Notes: a model not told the origin generated them from the letters alone. A DNA stretch of 64,000 nt from Calonectria ilicicola (GCA_020809705.1 CP085825.1:6200001-6264000), one strand, 5' to 3'. Counted from the first letter of the stretch, positions 46,270 to 58,170 are shown. Program-made: numbers and translations.

Positions 46270-48158
46270 TCAAGGAAGATCATCACTCTTGGACTGCTTG
46301 CCGCTTGAGCTACCGTATGGTCTTAGAAGCCAGCCTTGATAATGTTTGATGCCCTGAGTGCTGTTACTATTGGCACCGGGGATGATGGAAGGAGGTGGAT
46401 TGCGGCGAGGAGGCCCGGTCTCTCGCTTAATGGGAGGAGGGGGAAGGGATGCAGAAGCAGCGGGGAGAAGGCTGGAAATATGTTGAGTTGGAGGAGGAGT
46501 TTCGTCCTCCTTCTTGAGCTCGTCTTTCTGGACTTCCGACGGCTCGGCAGGCTTCATAAGCCCCTTGTCGCGAAGGTACTGGATCGACTGCAGCACCGTG
46601 AGATCCTCCTGTTCCTTATCGTTGAGAATCAAGCGTTGCTGAATCGTGAGCCGGCCGTTATTGGCCTCACGCTCCTTCATGGCTGCTTCTCTGACCTCAG
46701 GATCATGGACGAAGCGGCACTTGCCCTTCTTGCCGCATGTTCCACCAGTGGAATAATATTTGCAATGTTTGGAAACGTCGGCTTTCTTAGCGGGAGGAGG
46801 AGGTGGTGGGGGAGCAACATGGGAACGAGTAGACATGACTTCTGGCTTCTCGTCGTCCGAAGACTCGTCGGAGGGATCTCTCATCTCATCTCCTTCGTCT
46901 CCTTGTTCTCGCTTTCGCTTAATTGATGACTCGACCTTGCGAAGCTGTCGCCTGAGTTTGTCGGCTTGTTTTTCGAGCGAGGAAGCCTTGTATTCGCCAT
47001 TTTGTGCCAGCTCGGCAGCCTTCTTAGCCTCAATTCGGGCTTTGGTAGGGAAATGTTTTTTTCGTTCAGCCAGGAATGAATCGATATCCTTGATACTATA
47101 CAAAGTCAGTATGGCAGCTGTGGTTTCATCGCATTGGTTGGTACCTACTGTAGAGTCTCCTGTCCGATCAAATCAGTGAGCACCTTCTCCTCTCCCTCGT
47201 CATCCTCAGACTCCGAGTCCATCCCTGGGGTGAGCCCCAAGGTGTTCATCTTGCGCTTCTTCTTCTTTCCGACCGAAGGGGTTTCGGATTTGTGATTAGA
47301 GTCATTATGGCCTGGCTTGTGGTGGCGAGGCTTATCCCCATGGTAGCCACCACGACCACGAGAGTTGTCTCTGAAGCCGCCTCGGCCGCGGCGGCTATTC
47401 TGACTATAATAGCCATCCTGGTGGGGCGGCCCAGGAGGGGGAGGAGGCCCTGGATAAGGGGGATACTGCGCCGGAGGATAATGAGCAGCACGGGGATCAT
47501 GAGGATATGGCTGACCATATGCGCCGTTCACTGGAGGAGGAACTGTCTCATGCTCATACCCTGGGCGCACTGGTCCGCCCATGGGAGGTTTGGGGCCGCC
47601 GCGATCGTTGTAACCACCTCGTGGTCTGCTGTTCCCGTAATGACCTTGAGGTGCTGGTCCTTGCCCGTTCCACTGGCCTTGGTTGGGAGGAGGTGGGCCT
47701 TGATACGGAGCGCCATACTGCTGAGGCGCACCATAGGGCGGTTGTTGCGGATATTGAGAAGGGGGATAGGGTTGGGGTGCGTAGTTCGGGTGGTAGTTGC
47801 TGGATGACATGGGAACTGGGGCGTGGCCGTGGGGAGGAGGATGACCGTGTTCGGGAGCCCATTGTGGTTGAGGAGGTGGATAATTCCCAGCGGGAGGATG
47901 AGAGCCTCCATATGGAGGTGGATTGTGGGCTGGATAGGGTTGCCCAGTGTATTCGTAATGGCCCTGTGGTGAGCCGTGATAGTCCCCGCGACCTCCTGAA
48001 TAGTGACCTCCGCGGCCACGACCGTGATGAGATCCTCCACCTCGTCCTTGTCCGTGCTGGGGATAAGATGCAGGCGGATGGCCGTAGCTAGGATGCCCAC
48101 CCGACGACGCCGATGGGGGAGGTGGAGGAGGAGGAGGACCGTAACCGTATGTCGACAT
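46270..48158 (-). CDS. NUFIP1/Rsa1-like protein with CCCH zinc finger
   Basis: Probable assembly factor for box C/D snoRNPs, by likeness to NUFIP1/Rsa1. Two exons (48158-47149 and 47095-46270, joined at phase 2 over a 53-nt intron) encode 611 residues. Residues 1-280 are Pro/Gly/Tyr/His-rich with RGG-type patches (QGRGGGSHHGRGRGG), as in RNA-binding condensate proteins. A basic KKKKRKMN motif precedes the acidic MDSESEDDEGEE. The NUFIP1 core follows the splice: KDIDSFLAERKKHFPTKARI. A C-x8-C-x5-C-x3-H zinc finger starts near 448 (CKYYSTGGTC..CRFVH). Then comes RLTIQQRLILNDKEQEDL. The combination of NUFIP core and CCCH finger occurs in filamentous fungi but is absent from yeast Rsa1. Confidence 0.85.
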
Positions 48159-48905
48159 TGTTAACAGATCATGCGGCGAGCGGAATGCGCTCTGTGATGG
48201 TAATTTTGAGGTTGTGGATTGTGAAACCAATGGTGAAGATTTTCTCGATGGCCGGACGGTGAGGGGAAACGAGGGCTGTGGTTCGCGCAAGAGTGGATGG
48301 ATGTTCGTATGGGAGAACCTTGAGGGCGGATGGTGGTGCTGTGCGCCACAGGGTTACAGAGACGGGATGAACTCGCAGAGGAAAAGTTGGCGATGCAAAG
48401 GACAATAAATGCGTAAAGGAACGGGAATCTTGAAGCAATGAAGGGCTTGTAAATGACAGATCAAGAAGAAGAAGAATATGCTGGCGGCATCCGATAGAGG
48501 CGGCTTGGGGCCAGACTCGAGTTGATGGAGACGAGCGAGGCTCTGTTTCTTCATCAAATTCCACCAACACGAGCTTTTGCAATGGAATAATCTGCACACC
48601 GTACCCCAGTACAGCTATTGGGCTAGTCTGTTCTTGGAAGGCGGTGAGTGACAGGGACCTGTCTAGGCTAGCCTAAAGTGGACTAGCGTATTCTGGCTTT
48701 CAGAGGCGCATCTTTTTTCTGCCATCAGCCTGGCTAGTTTTGTTGCTGGAAATCGATACAACCGCAAACTCACAGCTGTAGTGCCTCTTTCGTCTTCCCC
48801 ATGATGCTATGATTTCTTTTTGTTCGCTCCCCTACTATATTCCCGTCCAAGAATCTCCACAAGAAAAAAAATCTCTTTGAAGCCGGGGGCTCTTCCGTCG
48901 CCAGC
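48159..48905. promoter_or_regulatory. Divergent promoter, NUFIP1-like gene and RPC25
   Basis: 747 bp lie between the two ATGs. Both products serve RNA production (snoRNP assembly and Pol III), so shared control would make sense, though the sequence only shows proximity. Confidence 0.5.
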
Positions 48906-49799
48906 ATGTTTATCCTAGTATGTACATACATGCTCTCTCCCATCAACTCTCACTTGCCCCGCCATCGCCGTTCGCACACATGCGCTCTGTTCATAGGATG
49001 CAATGACTGATACCTCATACAGACTAAATTCTCTGATTTGGTGCAAATAGCCCCGGCAGACTTTTCAAAGAAGAGCATTGACGCCATTGAGGATAACCTT
49101 AACGCCAAGTACTCCAATAAGGTCCGGCTCCTCACCACATCCCTCGCTCGCCCAGACGAGAGACGAATGACTCATTTCTAATCCTCAAACAACAGGTCGT
49201 CCAAAAGATTGGACTTTGCATTTGCCTGTATGATATTCTTTGGACATCAGAAGGGTTGATTGGCCACGGCACTGGCCTTGTAAACGTAAATGGTTTGTCC
49301 TCATCACCTCGCCCATTGGGGATTTTGCCTGGATTCGCAACTCACAAGAATAAATAGTCGAGTTTCGGATGATTGTATTCCGCCCATTCAAGGGCGAGGT
49401 CATGCTTGGAAGAATACGAAGCTCTACACCTCACGGAATCAACCTGAGAACCGACTTCTTTGATGACATTTTCGTGCCATTCGAGGAACTGCCCGAAGGA
49501 GCCGAATAGTAAGATATCCTGGCACCTTGATTATTACCATGAGATAAAATGCGCAAGAGCTGACGACTCACAATAGCAACCATAGCGAACAACTTTGGAT
49601 CTGGAACTTTGATGAAGAGCGTCTGTTCTACGATAACCACGAAATGGTCCGCTTTCAGATCGTTGACGAGGAGTGGCACGACCAAGCTCCGGCTGGCCCC
49701 TCGCAGCCCGATGATGCACCATTGAGGACACCCTATCGTATAAAAGCTAGCATGGCGGCCGAGGGACTGGGCGTTTGTCTTTGGTGGGATGGGGCATAA
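48906..49799 (+). CDS. RPC25: RNA polymerase III subunit Rpc25 (RPC8)
   Basis: Stalk subunit of Pol III, partner of Rpc17, needed for initiation at tRNA and 5S genes. Five exons (48906-48917, 49023-49121, 49196-49292, 49358-49508, 49577-49799) join in frame to 193 residues. The first exon has only four codons (MFIL). The N-terminal RPB7-like domain contains KFSDLVQIAPADF and GLCICLYDIL, then FRMIVFRPFKGEVMLGRI. The C-terminal part is the OB-fold-like SHS2 extension: GINLRTDFFDDIFVPFEEL, then LWIWNFDEERLFYD and a Trp-rich end. Donor 3 was set at GTTTGT because the nearer GTAAAT shifts the frame. Its stop lies only 91 bp from that of convergent EMC3. Confidence 0.92.
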
Positions 49800-49890
49800 T
49801 GCACTGGCAATAAAAAACAAGGAGTCACGGCAATGGGCGACGGCATTTGCAGTCATATCTGCTAGTATATATTTTGCTCTTTCTATGAAT

Positions 49891-50832
49891 CTACAATTTG
49901 ATACCCGCCAACAAACGGTCCTCAACGTCATCCAAGACGGAGTAGTGCTCAACGACGGCCAAGTTCTCAGCTTCGGCAACAAACTGCTTGTGGGGGTCCT
50001 GACCAGGACCGGCCATGGGGTTCACCTGCTGCTGAGCCTGCATCTGTTGAACCTGACTAGCGGCTGCGAAAGTGTTATTGCAAGTCTTGATATTTGATTC
50101 GAAAAGGGGACTTACCATTGTCACTACCAAGTAGGAAGACGTAGACAAATTGAAGACCAAAAATGCAAAGGAAGTACCAGCTGATGCTAGACATCCATCG
50201 GGGGTCCATGTCCTTGGTTTGCACGCCGGCCTGGAGCATGCTCTTAAACTTGATAGTGATGGGGAAAGGTAGTTTCACTTTTCAACGGTTAGAACGCTTC
50301 ACACACATGATTCAAGACCACATACTAATGACATAGCCGCTGAAGAAGGCGTTAATCCAGCTCATGATGAGCGTATTGGGAATAATCATCGCCATGTTGC
50401 CCTTCATCATGCCCATCATGCCGTCCATGGCTGAGGGGTCGGAGAGCGGGTTCGCCGGGGGCTGGCCCTTCTTCTCAGGCTCCTTCAGATAAGCTCCAGA
50501 CTCGTATCCAGCAATGAGTGTCTCGCGGCGGGTCTCGAACGATTTTTGGGAGAGGACGTGGTGGTTGGAGCGAAGGCCGACGCCACGTCCGAGGAAGCGC
50601 TGCTCGCGCATGGCCTTGTTATCCTGCTTCTTGGGGGCGTTGGCCATCAGGACCGAAGCGTAGTGACGCAAAACACCGGTAAGGACCATGACAATGGTAA
50701 TGGGTGTCAGGATCCAGTAGCTGCAGCATGGAATTAGCGATCTGGCGCATTCTCAATGGGCAAGCCCCTCGAAAGCTTGACGTACAACAACTGGGGGTCC
50801 CGGTGAAGGGTTTGAATGGGAATTTGCACCAT
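49891..50832 (-). CDS. EMC3: ER membrane protein complex subunit 3
   Basis: EMC3 belongs to the Oxa1/YidC superfamily and forms the insertase core of the EMC, which places tail-anchored and multi-pass proteins in the ER membrane. Four exons (50832-50786, 50720-50326, 50277-50116, 50063-49891) give 258 residues with consistent phases. The first membrane segment (YWILTPITIVMVLTGVLRHY) is split by intron 1. A cytosolic basic region follows (REQRFLGRGVGLRSNHH, SFETRRETL). Then FFSGYVIMKLPFPITIKFKSM, the most conserved part of the family, crosses intron 2. RWMSSISWYFLCIFGLQFVY forms the last membrane segment. The C-terminal tail is helical and Gln/Met-rich. SPC2, another ER biogenesis gene, starts 485 bp away on the other strand. 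Confidence 0.95.
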
Positions 50833-51317
50833 TGCGTCGGTTGGGGTGCGGCCAGGGGCTCGCAGGTTGCTGGATATGGTATGAAGCGGCGCTGGTCCTG
50901 GTGTTGCGCCTCCGCAATGCTGATGCCAGAGCAAAGGCAGGTGAGGTGAAGTCGCCAAAAGCCACGATGGATCAATTGCGTCGTCGCTGGAAGCTCGGTC
51001 GGGGCTTACCTAAGGTGCTATTTCACCCGAGACCGGGTACAGCCGCCATACCCTAGGCGCGGCCAAGCCACTGCAAAGGCCAGCACAGCACCTGTAAATT
51101 TTGGCGAGTCGGATCGATCCAGCGCCTAAGTAGGCGCACGGCCGCTAAACTGCAGTGGGAAGTTCAAGGGACTGGACAGCTATCCACTTGCAAGCCCCAC
51201 GACACTCAATCACAAGCATCACAGCGCCTCCATGCTGGAGTTGTCATTATCACAAATCGTCCTTCCTCCCGATACACCGCTGCGCCCGTGCCCCATTGTT
51301 CAAGGACCTTAAACACC
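50833..51317. promoter_or_regulatory. Divergent promoter, EMC3 and SPC2
   Basis: 485 bp between start codons. Both genes encode ER membrane proteins for protein entry or processing, so joint control (for example by the unfolded protein response) is plausible. No Hac1-type site was identified with confidence. Confidence 0.55.
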
Positions 51318-52116
51318 ATGGCGAACTCCGCGGAGAAGATTTCGGTTTACAACCTCGCAGGTGCATAACCCAAGCAAAGCTAGCTTACTCTGCCTCATCT
51401 CTCCCGTCGCAACTGACACGGTGGCTCCTAGATCTCAAGAATACATCTGACGACGCTCTCCCCAACTACCTCAACTCTCTCGGCTTTAAGCAATCGCATT
51501 TCCTTACCGATGTGCGACTAGGCCTCGGATATGCCGCCTTTGCGCTCGCTGCTGCCTGCTTCTTCTGGGATTACAAGCTCGGATTCGAGAGCACCAAGCA
51601 TTTCACTGCTGGCGCAGTCCTCGTGTACACTCTCCTCAATACCGCTCTGACACTATGGATTGCCGTTCGCGAGAAGGGAGTTGTGTATGAGGGAACCAGT
51701 CCCTCTGGCGAAAAGGTAATGTCGCCTTGTGACCTACCTTTATGGCATTGGCTAACCGCAGTACCATCAAGATCTCCATTGTCTCTGCGACCAAGAAGAA
51801 CGTCCCTATTTACAACCTCACAATCACCGTCACCGACAAGAGCTCCCAGAAGCGCGTGGTCAAGATCTCTAAGCCCTTCTCTGGCTGGTTTGATCAGCTC
51901 GGCCAGTTTGTCGCCGTCCCCTTCCAGGAGACACTGGCAACAACCGTGCCAGTTATTGGCAAGGCCGATCCAAAGCGCGTTACCGTCTCCCAGGAGCTCC
52001 TCGATGCGAACCCCGATGTTCTCGACGCCATCCTCGCTGCCAACTCTGTTGCGGCGGTAGGAAGCTCTACAGCGGCTGAGGCTGCCGCCAAGGGAACCAA
52101 GAGACGGAAGGCTTAG
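51318..52116 (+). CDS. SPC2: Signal peptidase complex subunit 2
   Basis: Non-catalytic subunit of the ER signal peptidase that links it to the translocon. Three exons (51318-51360, 51432-51715, 51772-52116) give 223 residues. The start is MANSAEKISVYNLADLKNT, followed by two closely spaced membrane segments (DVRLGLGYAAFALAAACFF and the AGAVLVYTLLNTALTLWI hairpin). The C-terminal cytosolic domain contains VSATKKNVPIYNLTITVTDK and the FSGWFDQLGQFV segment, both usual in SPC25-family proteins. A basic KRRKA terminates it. The third acceptor was set at CATCAAG, because the upstream CCGCAG puts the sequence out of frame. Confidence 0.92.
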
Positions 52117-52854
52117 GGTGGGACCCAGAGTGTAGAGCATGGAAAAGGGAAAAAATGAATGAAATAAAAATAGGGCGCATGTCCAGGGTACGGCGTTCAG
52201 GGAATGTATCTGGATATAGCTGCATGGGCAGGGTTAGATGGTTCAGAAGATGGCTTGTCACTACTGATTGATGCTATACTTGCTCTTACTCGGAAATAAG
52301 AGACTGGGCTGCGTGGATTTGGATATTGGTTACTTCGCTCTTCCTTCTCGCCCAAGTACTATCCTCCATAAATTTATATCGACCGGATCTATTAGGACTA
52401 AGGAAGACAATGGAGTATAAGCCCTGCAACTAGTTATTATTTCGCTGATCCATTCCACCAATAATTTTCAAAAGGACGTCCCAGAGAGCAGATTCGCTAG
52501 ATGTGCTTAGTATTGGATTGTACTTACTTTCCCATTCTCCGGTGTTTTGTGCATCATTGCTCTTTTGCTGGCAGTCCCATATTGTTGCCAGGTATGGGTC
52601 TCATTGTGCGTCTTTCACTGTTCTTGACAACAGAACACAGTGGCCCTTTTATCCACTTATTTAAACAACAGGGAAATGTTAGAGGGAGTAAGGTCATGTT
52701 CCAGTCTTATGATGCGAATGGTTCTTGTATTTTGGACCCTTATATGTAACCTCTGGGATGTGAAATCTAAATGCATCTATCCTGGCCGCCCAATGTAGGT
52801 GTTATATCCTCTATAAGCCACCCGACCCTAAAAAAACGCCCCAGGGTATCATCT
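52117..52854. other. Convergent intergenic region
   Basis: 3' flanks of SPC2 and MMS19 meet here. Small ORFs at 52501-52749 and 52771-52956 have no support. Confidence 0.45.
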
Positions 52855-55800
52855 TCATTTCAAATCCACCCAGGCTGCCCTTGCCAAGCGAGCAGTCCTC
52901 CTGAGATCACGCACCTGGTGACCGCATGCGAGTGTGAGTTGCCTCTGGACTTGTGACACATGTGGGATCAAGTGCTGAGACTCGAACATACGAGGAAGTG
53001 CGCCTACAATCTCCAGCGCCAGATTTCCACGACCGGCTTCAATCTCCGGGGCACTGGTCGCCGGAACATGACTCTCTGGTAGCCATTTAGGCTTCTGGAC
53101 CGAACTAGGCTTGATGGAAAAGGCACTGACGCAAATCTTGACAATGCTGCGGATATGATCCTTGCCCTTCTCGGGGGCCTCAATGAGAATGTTCTTCAGG
53201 ACATCAAGGGCAGCCTTGGCATCTGGTCCAGTTCGGATGTTTTGAGCGACCGCAATAGATATGCGAAGAATTTTGTCTGCATCGACCTCGTAGATTGGGA
53301 AGCCCATATGCTTCACCATAAGGAGTACGCCGATGCTGAAATTCGTTTTGATCACTTGATCTTGAACTTCTGGGTCAGCACCGGTAGCAGCTTGTAGCAT
53401 AGGGCTAACAAGCTCAAAGTACACCTTCTGCATCCACAAAGGCTTGATGGTAGCATGGTTCTCTTTGGTTAATGGCTGCTGCGGCGCCACAATAATTTCC
53501 AGGTGTCTGGCAAGATGCAGTCCAATCTTGGGATCCCTTGGAGCAATCTTTAATAGTTGAAGAAGCCCCTTTCCTTCCTTTGCAACGTAACGTCTTGTCA
53601 TTCCTGCCAAAATGGCATAGAAAGCCTTGATTTGAGCCAAACGAGATTCTTGATCGTCCATATCTTGCGAGGTATTGATGAGGTTAGTTGCTTGTTGTTC
53701 CAACGTTGTAATGAGACCACTAAGTGTCTCAATCTTGAATTTATTTGCTAGAGTTGTAAGAATTGCTAGTGCAATTGGCCGAGCGCTAACGTCGCTGTTT
53801 TGTGTCGTCAAAGACACTCCGCTGAGAATTAACTTTTGGGCAACATTTCTTGTAAACTGGCAAAATTGAATTAGTTCTGATATGTGAGGAGGATATATCA
53901 ATGACAAACTTACAAGGCGTTCAATCAGGGAAGGTCTCAGTGCTTCCAAAATTGAAAAGGACAGGGTATTCAGGGATTTCCCTACCAGCCAATCCCAATT
54001 TGATTCATTCTGGGTAGCTGGCGGCTCGTCTTCTGATGTTATACTGGGAACAAGAACCGACTCCTTGCGGAAAAGATCGATGGCAAAGGTCTCAGCCTGG
54101 AGGGAAAGTTGTTGTGACTCACTCATCTCATGGATGACAAAACCAGCGATGTTGGAGACGAGATGAAGATACTGGTTCTCAGCTGCTCGATCCGCGCCGG
54201 AAAAGTCATCGCTAAGTTGGAGCCAATTACTTTCAACTTTATCATCGGATCCAGAAGAAGCCTTTGTTGCTCGACGATAGAGTTGGCGGGCCACGAAAAG
54301 ACTGATTTGCAGAAACTCGTTGCGAACCTCAGCAACAGATGATGTCACGGGAACACATGGAGTACCATCGCTTGTTGTTTGGGTTTCATTTGTAAGTTGG
54401 CCAAGTCCGTGGTACTTGTCCTGAACTCTCTGTTCCCAAGACTCCCCCTGAATCAAGAGGTCCTTGTCTGGATTGGTCGCGATACAGGCATCATTAAAGT
54501 ATCGAATACTAGCCTGAATTGCAGCAATGAGCGAGCACCACACCCGAGGTGATGATTTGGCATCAAACGCAGCGTATAATTCTTGGAGCAAGGTCCTGAT
54601 ACAATAGAGAAATTGATCAAGACCAGCTGATGCGACATGCGGCAGCTTTGAGCAACCGATATAAGCCAGGTGCGCGCCCATTCCAGTGATAACCTGAAAG
54701 GAGTCTTCATCCCCGCCATTCTGCCAGCCAGCATTGATTATGCCTCTAGCTTGGTCAACCAATGGCTTGAATCCGCTTGGATACGATTGAATTGCTCGTT
54801 GCAGGGATTTGGTAGTCTCGTTTGTGAGCGCATCGAAGCCCTCCGAGCGGTTGTTCCCACGACCAGATTGCAACAATATCGCGAATAGCGACCCACAGAT
54901 TTGTGAGCATGTTCCCTCAGGGAGTAGTCTTTCAGAGCCTTCGTTATCCGAGAGCTTAACTGACTTCGCGGGCTTCTGGCATACCAAAGCGCCAGCACCC
55001 TGGACAGCTTGAGCTATTATATTAAGATCATCCTCGGGGACATCTGATTTTGTAATCTTCTCGATGGTCGCCTTGTATACATCGTCGTATAGTGGTTTGA
55101 AGAAAGAGTCGATGGCGCCGAAATCTTCACGATCCTCTGGGGACATTTCAACATCAACTAGCAAAAGGCGAGTCTCCAATATGACATGGAGAATCTTGAG
55201 CAGGTCCTGACTGTGTACAGGAGCCTTCGGGTGCCGGAGGTTCTCCTTGATATGTGTTATAGCAGGCGCAACCATTAACACAAAGGCACTGGGTTTGGAG
55301 CTCAGCACGCTGACAACCAACCGGCCAGCTGCTGATGTGTAAGTGGTATTAGCCAAATCGGCCACACAATCGCGCGTGACAGCCAGTGTGTAATCTCGAA
55401 GGCTATCCCCACTGAGTCGCAATGCAAGGGATTTCAGAACTTCAAGAGTGCCCCAGATGGTGTCCTCGATTTCACCGTTTCGTACCTCATACTTCAAGCT
55501 CCCCCATATCCTATTAACATAGGGAACAATCGATTGGTCGGGGTTTTTGTACTCGTCTAAGCATGCTCGAATGGTTTTCAAAATATCCAACTTGACATTG
55601 ACCGTCACGCCATCCCCCTGGTCAAGTTTTCCGATCAGAAAAGGGAGGGTCTGGTCCGCAAGAAGATGGTTGGCTGAGAAGCACTTGCGTAACTGAAGTT
55701 TGAGATCGTCCGGGGTGATACCAGTCTGTGACGCTCGAGGTAGAGCAATTGGGAAGTAGAGTTTGAAGTTAGAGTAAACCTCATCCAAAACCTCCTTAGA

Positions 55801-56616
55801 TGGTGAGTAGTCAACGAGAAAGACTCGTAGAATGTCAAACCAAACCATGAGGCATTCGGGGTCTCTCTCACTCTGACAAAGTTGCAGCAAATCCATCATG
55901 AAGCCTGATGAAGCACCATGTTTTTGTTGCAGGTCACTGGAGATTTCCGGTGTTGACATCAAGAAATAGATAAGTTGATAAATAGTGCGTCGAGTTTTAG
56001 GAACTTGGCGGATGAAGTCGTCTTTTAACGCGCAGATCTTTTGAAGAATGTCGTTTCCACTCTGTTTCTGGAAGGATTTCATGGCCGCTATCTGAGCTAG
56101 GGCATTTGCAGAAGGCAGGATGCCTGCTTTGTGGTCCACCTCGAACATGGCACCGAAAAAGCTGACCAAAAGCTTGACTGTTTTATGGTGAGATTATATT
56201 TAGGAGGGGTGTGTAGATTCAACCATACCTTGACTGGGTTTCAGGGTATCTTTGTTCAGGAAGTCGAGAGTTCTAGAAAGAAACTCGAGAGCTACAGATG
56301 GTCAACACAACTCATAGCATTATGGGTCATTCTTATTCATGTACCTTTGGCTCTCGCTGTCCAGTCAGGAGTCTCATCGCCATCCTCAGTGCTGCTCCCC
56401 GGCATCCAGGGTTGGACAGCCTCAACCCATCTTGCCACTGGGTTCGAGTTGGCTGGGGAGGTCTCGATTTCTACAAGACTTAGTTTCATTCCGGATTTAT
56501 GAATGTGAATTTTGGTCAGCGAACGCACCCTTGGCCGCCTTCTGCGCGATGGCTGTCTGTTGCCCCTCGCCATCGGCGAGGACAAACTCCAACGCCAACT
56601 GCCGAAAATCCGCCAT
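52855..56616 (-). CDS. MMS19: MMS19/Met18, cytosolic iron-sulfur targeting factor
   Basis: HEAT-repeat scaffold of the CIA targeting complex that delivers Fe-S clusters to DNA polymerases, primase and XPD-type helicases. Five exons (56616-56529, 56470-56345, 56291-56229, 56177-53914, 53856-52855) give 1180 residues. The N-terminal MMS19 domain is marked by ALEFLSRTLDFLNKD, LVSFFGAMFEVDHKAG and a RTIYQLIYFL helix, and by GITPDDLKLQLRKCFSA. The rest is alpha-helical repeats ending in a C-terminal domain with RHLEIIVAPQQPLTKEN and LWMQKVYFEL. Intron 4 (53913-53857, GTAAGT to CCAG) is 57 nt, in frame and without a stop, so the unspliced reading is also open (1199 residues). Fungal members are usually about 1100-1200 residues. 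Confidence 0.9.
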
Positions 56617-57210
56617 GGTTGGCAGGGAATAGGTCTTTGCAGGCCCGGATGAGTCTTCCAGTGAACCTAGCCTTATTTCTTAAATATAAGACAAAGAAAT
56701 TCGAGGCAGAAAGCGCCGGGATAGACCTATGAAGTCTGGAGCCTCGGGTTGGTTATCAAGCGGCAGAAAGTTGAAGCCCGCTCGGGCGGTGTGAATTTTA
56801 CCGCGGGGTAGTGGTTTGGACCAAGCTTGCCCTGTGTGGAATGGAGGGACGATTAGGATTAAAGTTGGGAGTCTACAATCCGATCAAGCGGGTATCAGTG
56901 AGGAGAGTGATTGAAAACATGGATAAAAGCGTCGTTTATGTTCTGTCCAATTACCAGGGACGCTTTTGTCATTGCGAGAAAGGTCCGAAGCCGGCGTTAT
57001 GTCGATAACACCTGCAACTCAGCAGTCGTCCAGCACTAAAGAGGCTTCGTGGGGTTAGCTCCACTCTCGGTCAATGACGGCAAGCCTCCGAAGTCGACCC
57101 TGGTCGCGGAATTGTTTGTGGCCAATCTTTTGACGATTCGAGCAATTCACGACAACCGCAACTCTGGAGTACTTGTCTACGGGCGCATCAAGATCGCGAA
57201 CGCGCTCCTC
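56617..57210. promoter_or_regulatory. Divergent promoter, MMS19 and ATP11
   Basis: 594 bp lie between the two ATGs. The coding frame of ATP11 stays open upstream to about 57049, but no ATG is present there; the extension is leader. Confidence 0.5.
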
Positions 57211-58170
57211 ATGATGGCATCGCTTAGAATTGCAGCTCTACGGCACCTCGCCGCTTCTCCTCTCCGTGCCACCCGCGTTATTCATCAGCGCAGATGGGCC
57301 CAAGTCCACGATGTCCGTTTCCTTGCGACTACCCGACCAGCCCAGGCTGTGATCGACAAGTATCGCAGTAAGCTCGACCAGAAGGCCAAGGACGAAGGTC
57401 TTAGCAGCATTGACGAGCTCAAAACTGCATATGCCGACAAGATTGATGCCGAGCGCCGCAAAAACGCCATCGAAGACCCCGTCATTCCCCAAGAACCAGA
57501 GACTCCCTCCGCTCAGGCTACGACAAACGCTCGCCAGCCCCCGAGGGCACCTCCAACCGGCGCCGACAAGCCTGCGATAAAGACTCTTGATGAAATCATT
57601 GATCTCGAAAAATCTCGCCGGCTACCCGACAAGGAGCTCATGGCCATCTGGCGTCTGCGTCATGCCTCAAGCCCCCAGACTCTTTGTGCAACCATCCCTA
57701 CCCCTACATACAAAGCGATGGAGGATGCTGCTCGAACAACTCCTCAATTCGTACTTCCAGTTCCCCATCCCACCCAGGGAGCCGAAATTCACTTCCTCCA
57801 GTGGACCTTTGACGCTGCCTCCAAGACCAGCACTGTTCTCTTCACCCAGCTCGCCGAATTCAAGACCCGGGGCGAATTTGCGCAGCCTCATACGACTATC
57901 ACCCACCATTTAGACCTTTCTGACGACAGAGGTCTGGTTCTTATGCAGGGTCAAGTGGTTGACAACCGAGGTGTCAAGCCAGAGGAGGCCAAGTGGCTCG
58001 TCATGTGCCTGCAGCGATTCTACGGCGGATGGGAAGGCGAAGGTGCCAAACTCGATGGCGAGCGTAAAGAAAGGGCTGAGGAACGCAAGAAGCTTTTGCA
58101 ATGGTTCGCTACTGGCGATGAGAGATTCAGCCTAGAGAAGCTTATGGAGGAAGCTGAGCGGATGGGTTAA
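57211..58170 (+). CDS. ATP11: F1-ATPase assembly factor Atp11
   Basis: Mitochondrial matrix chaperone that binds free F1 beta subunit until it is assembled into ATP synthase. A single exon encodes 319 residues. The first 45 residues (MMASLRIAALRHLAASPLRATR..) form an Arg-rich presequence. A basic helical region follows (DKYRSKLDQKAKDEGL), then a Pro/Ala-rich linker. The Atp11 core runs from about 125 to the end: TLDEIIDLEKSRRLPDKELMAIW, then FVLPVP, EIHFLQWTF and TVLFTQLAEFKTRGEFAQPH. HHLDLSDDRGLVLMQGQV and a final helical KLLQWF region complete it. I chose the first ATG of the doublet at 57211 because the frame has no ATG farther up. Confidence 0.93.
   Translation: MMASLRIAALRHLAASPLRATRVIHQRRWAQVHDVRFLATTRPAQAVIDKYRSKLDQKAKDEGLSSIDELKTAYADKIDAERRKNAIEDPVIPQEPETPSAQATTNARQPPRAPPTGADKPAIKTLDEIIDLEKSRRLPDKELMAIWRLRHASSPQTLCATIPTPTYKAMEDAARTTPQFVLPVPHPTQGAEIHFLQWTFDAASKTSTVLFTQLAEFKTRGEFAQPHTTITHHLDLSDDRGLVLMQGQVVDNRGVKPEEAKWLVMCLQRFYGGWEGEGAKLDGERKERAEERKKLLQWFATGDERFSLEKLMEEAERMG

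Noticed and set aside
51155..52060. Plus-strand 301-codon ORF
   Set aside because: It overlaps SPC2 in another frame and crosses its promoter. SPC2 exons explain the coding signal.
57049..57210. N-terminal extension of ATP11
   Set aside because: No ATG occurs in the extension, and the ATG at 57211 starts a convincing mitochondrial presequence.
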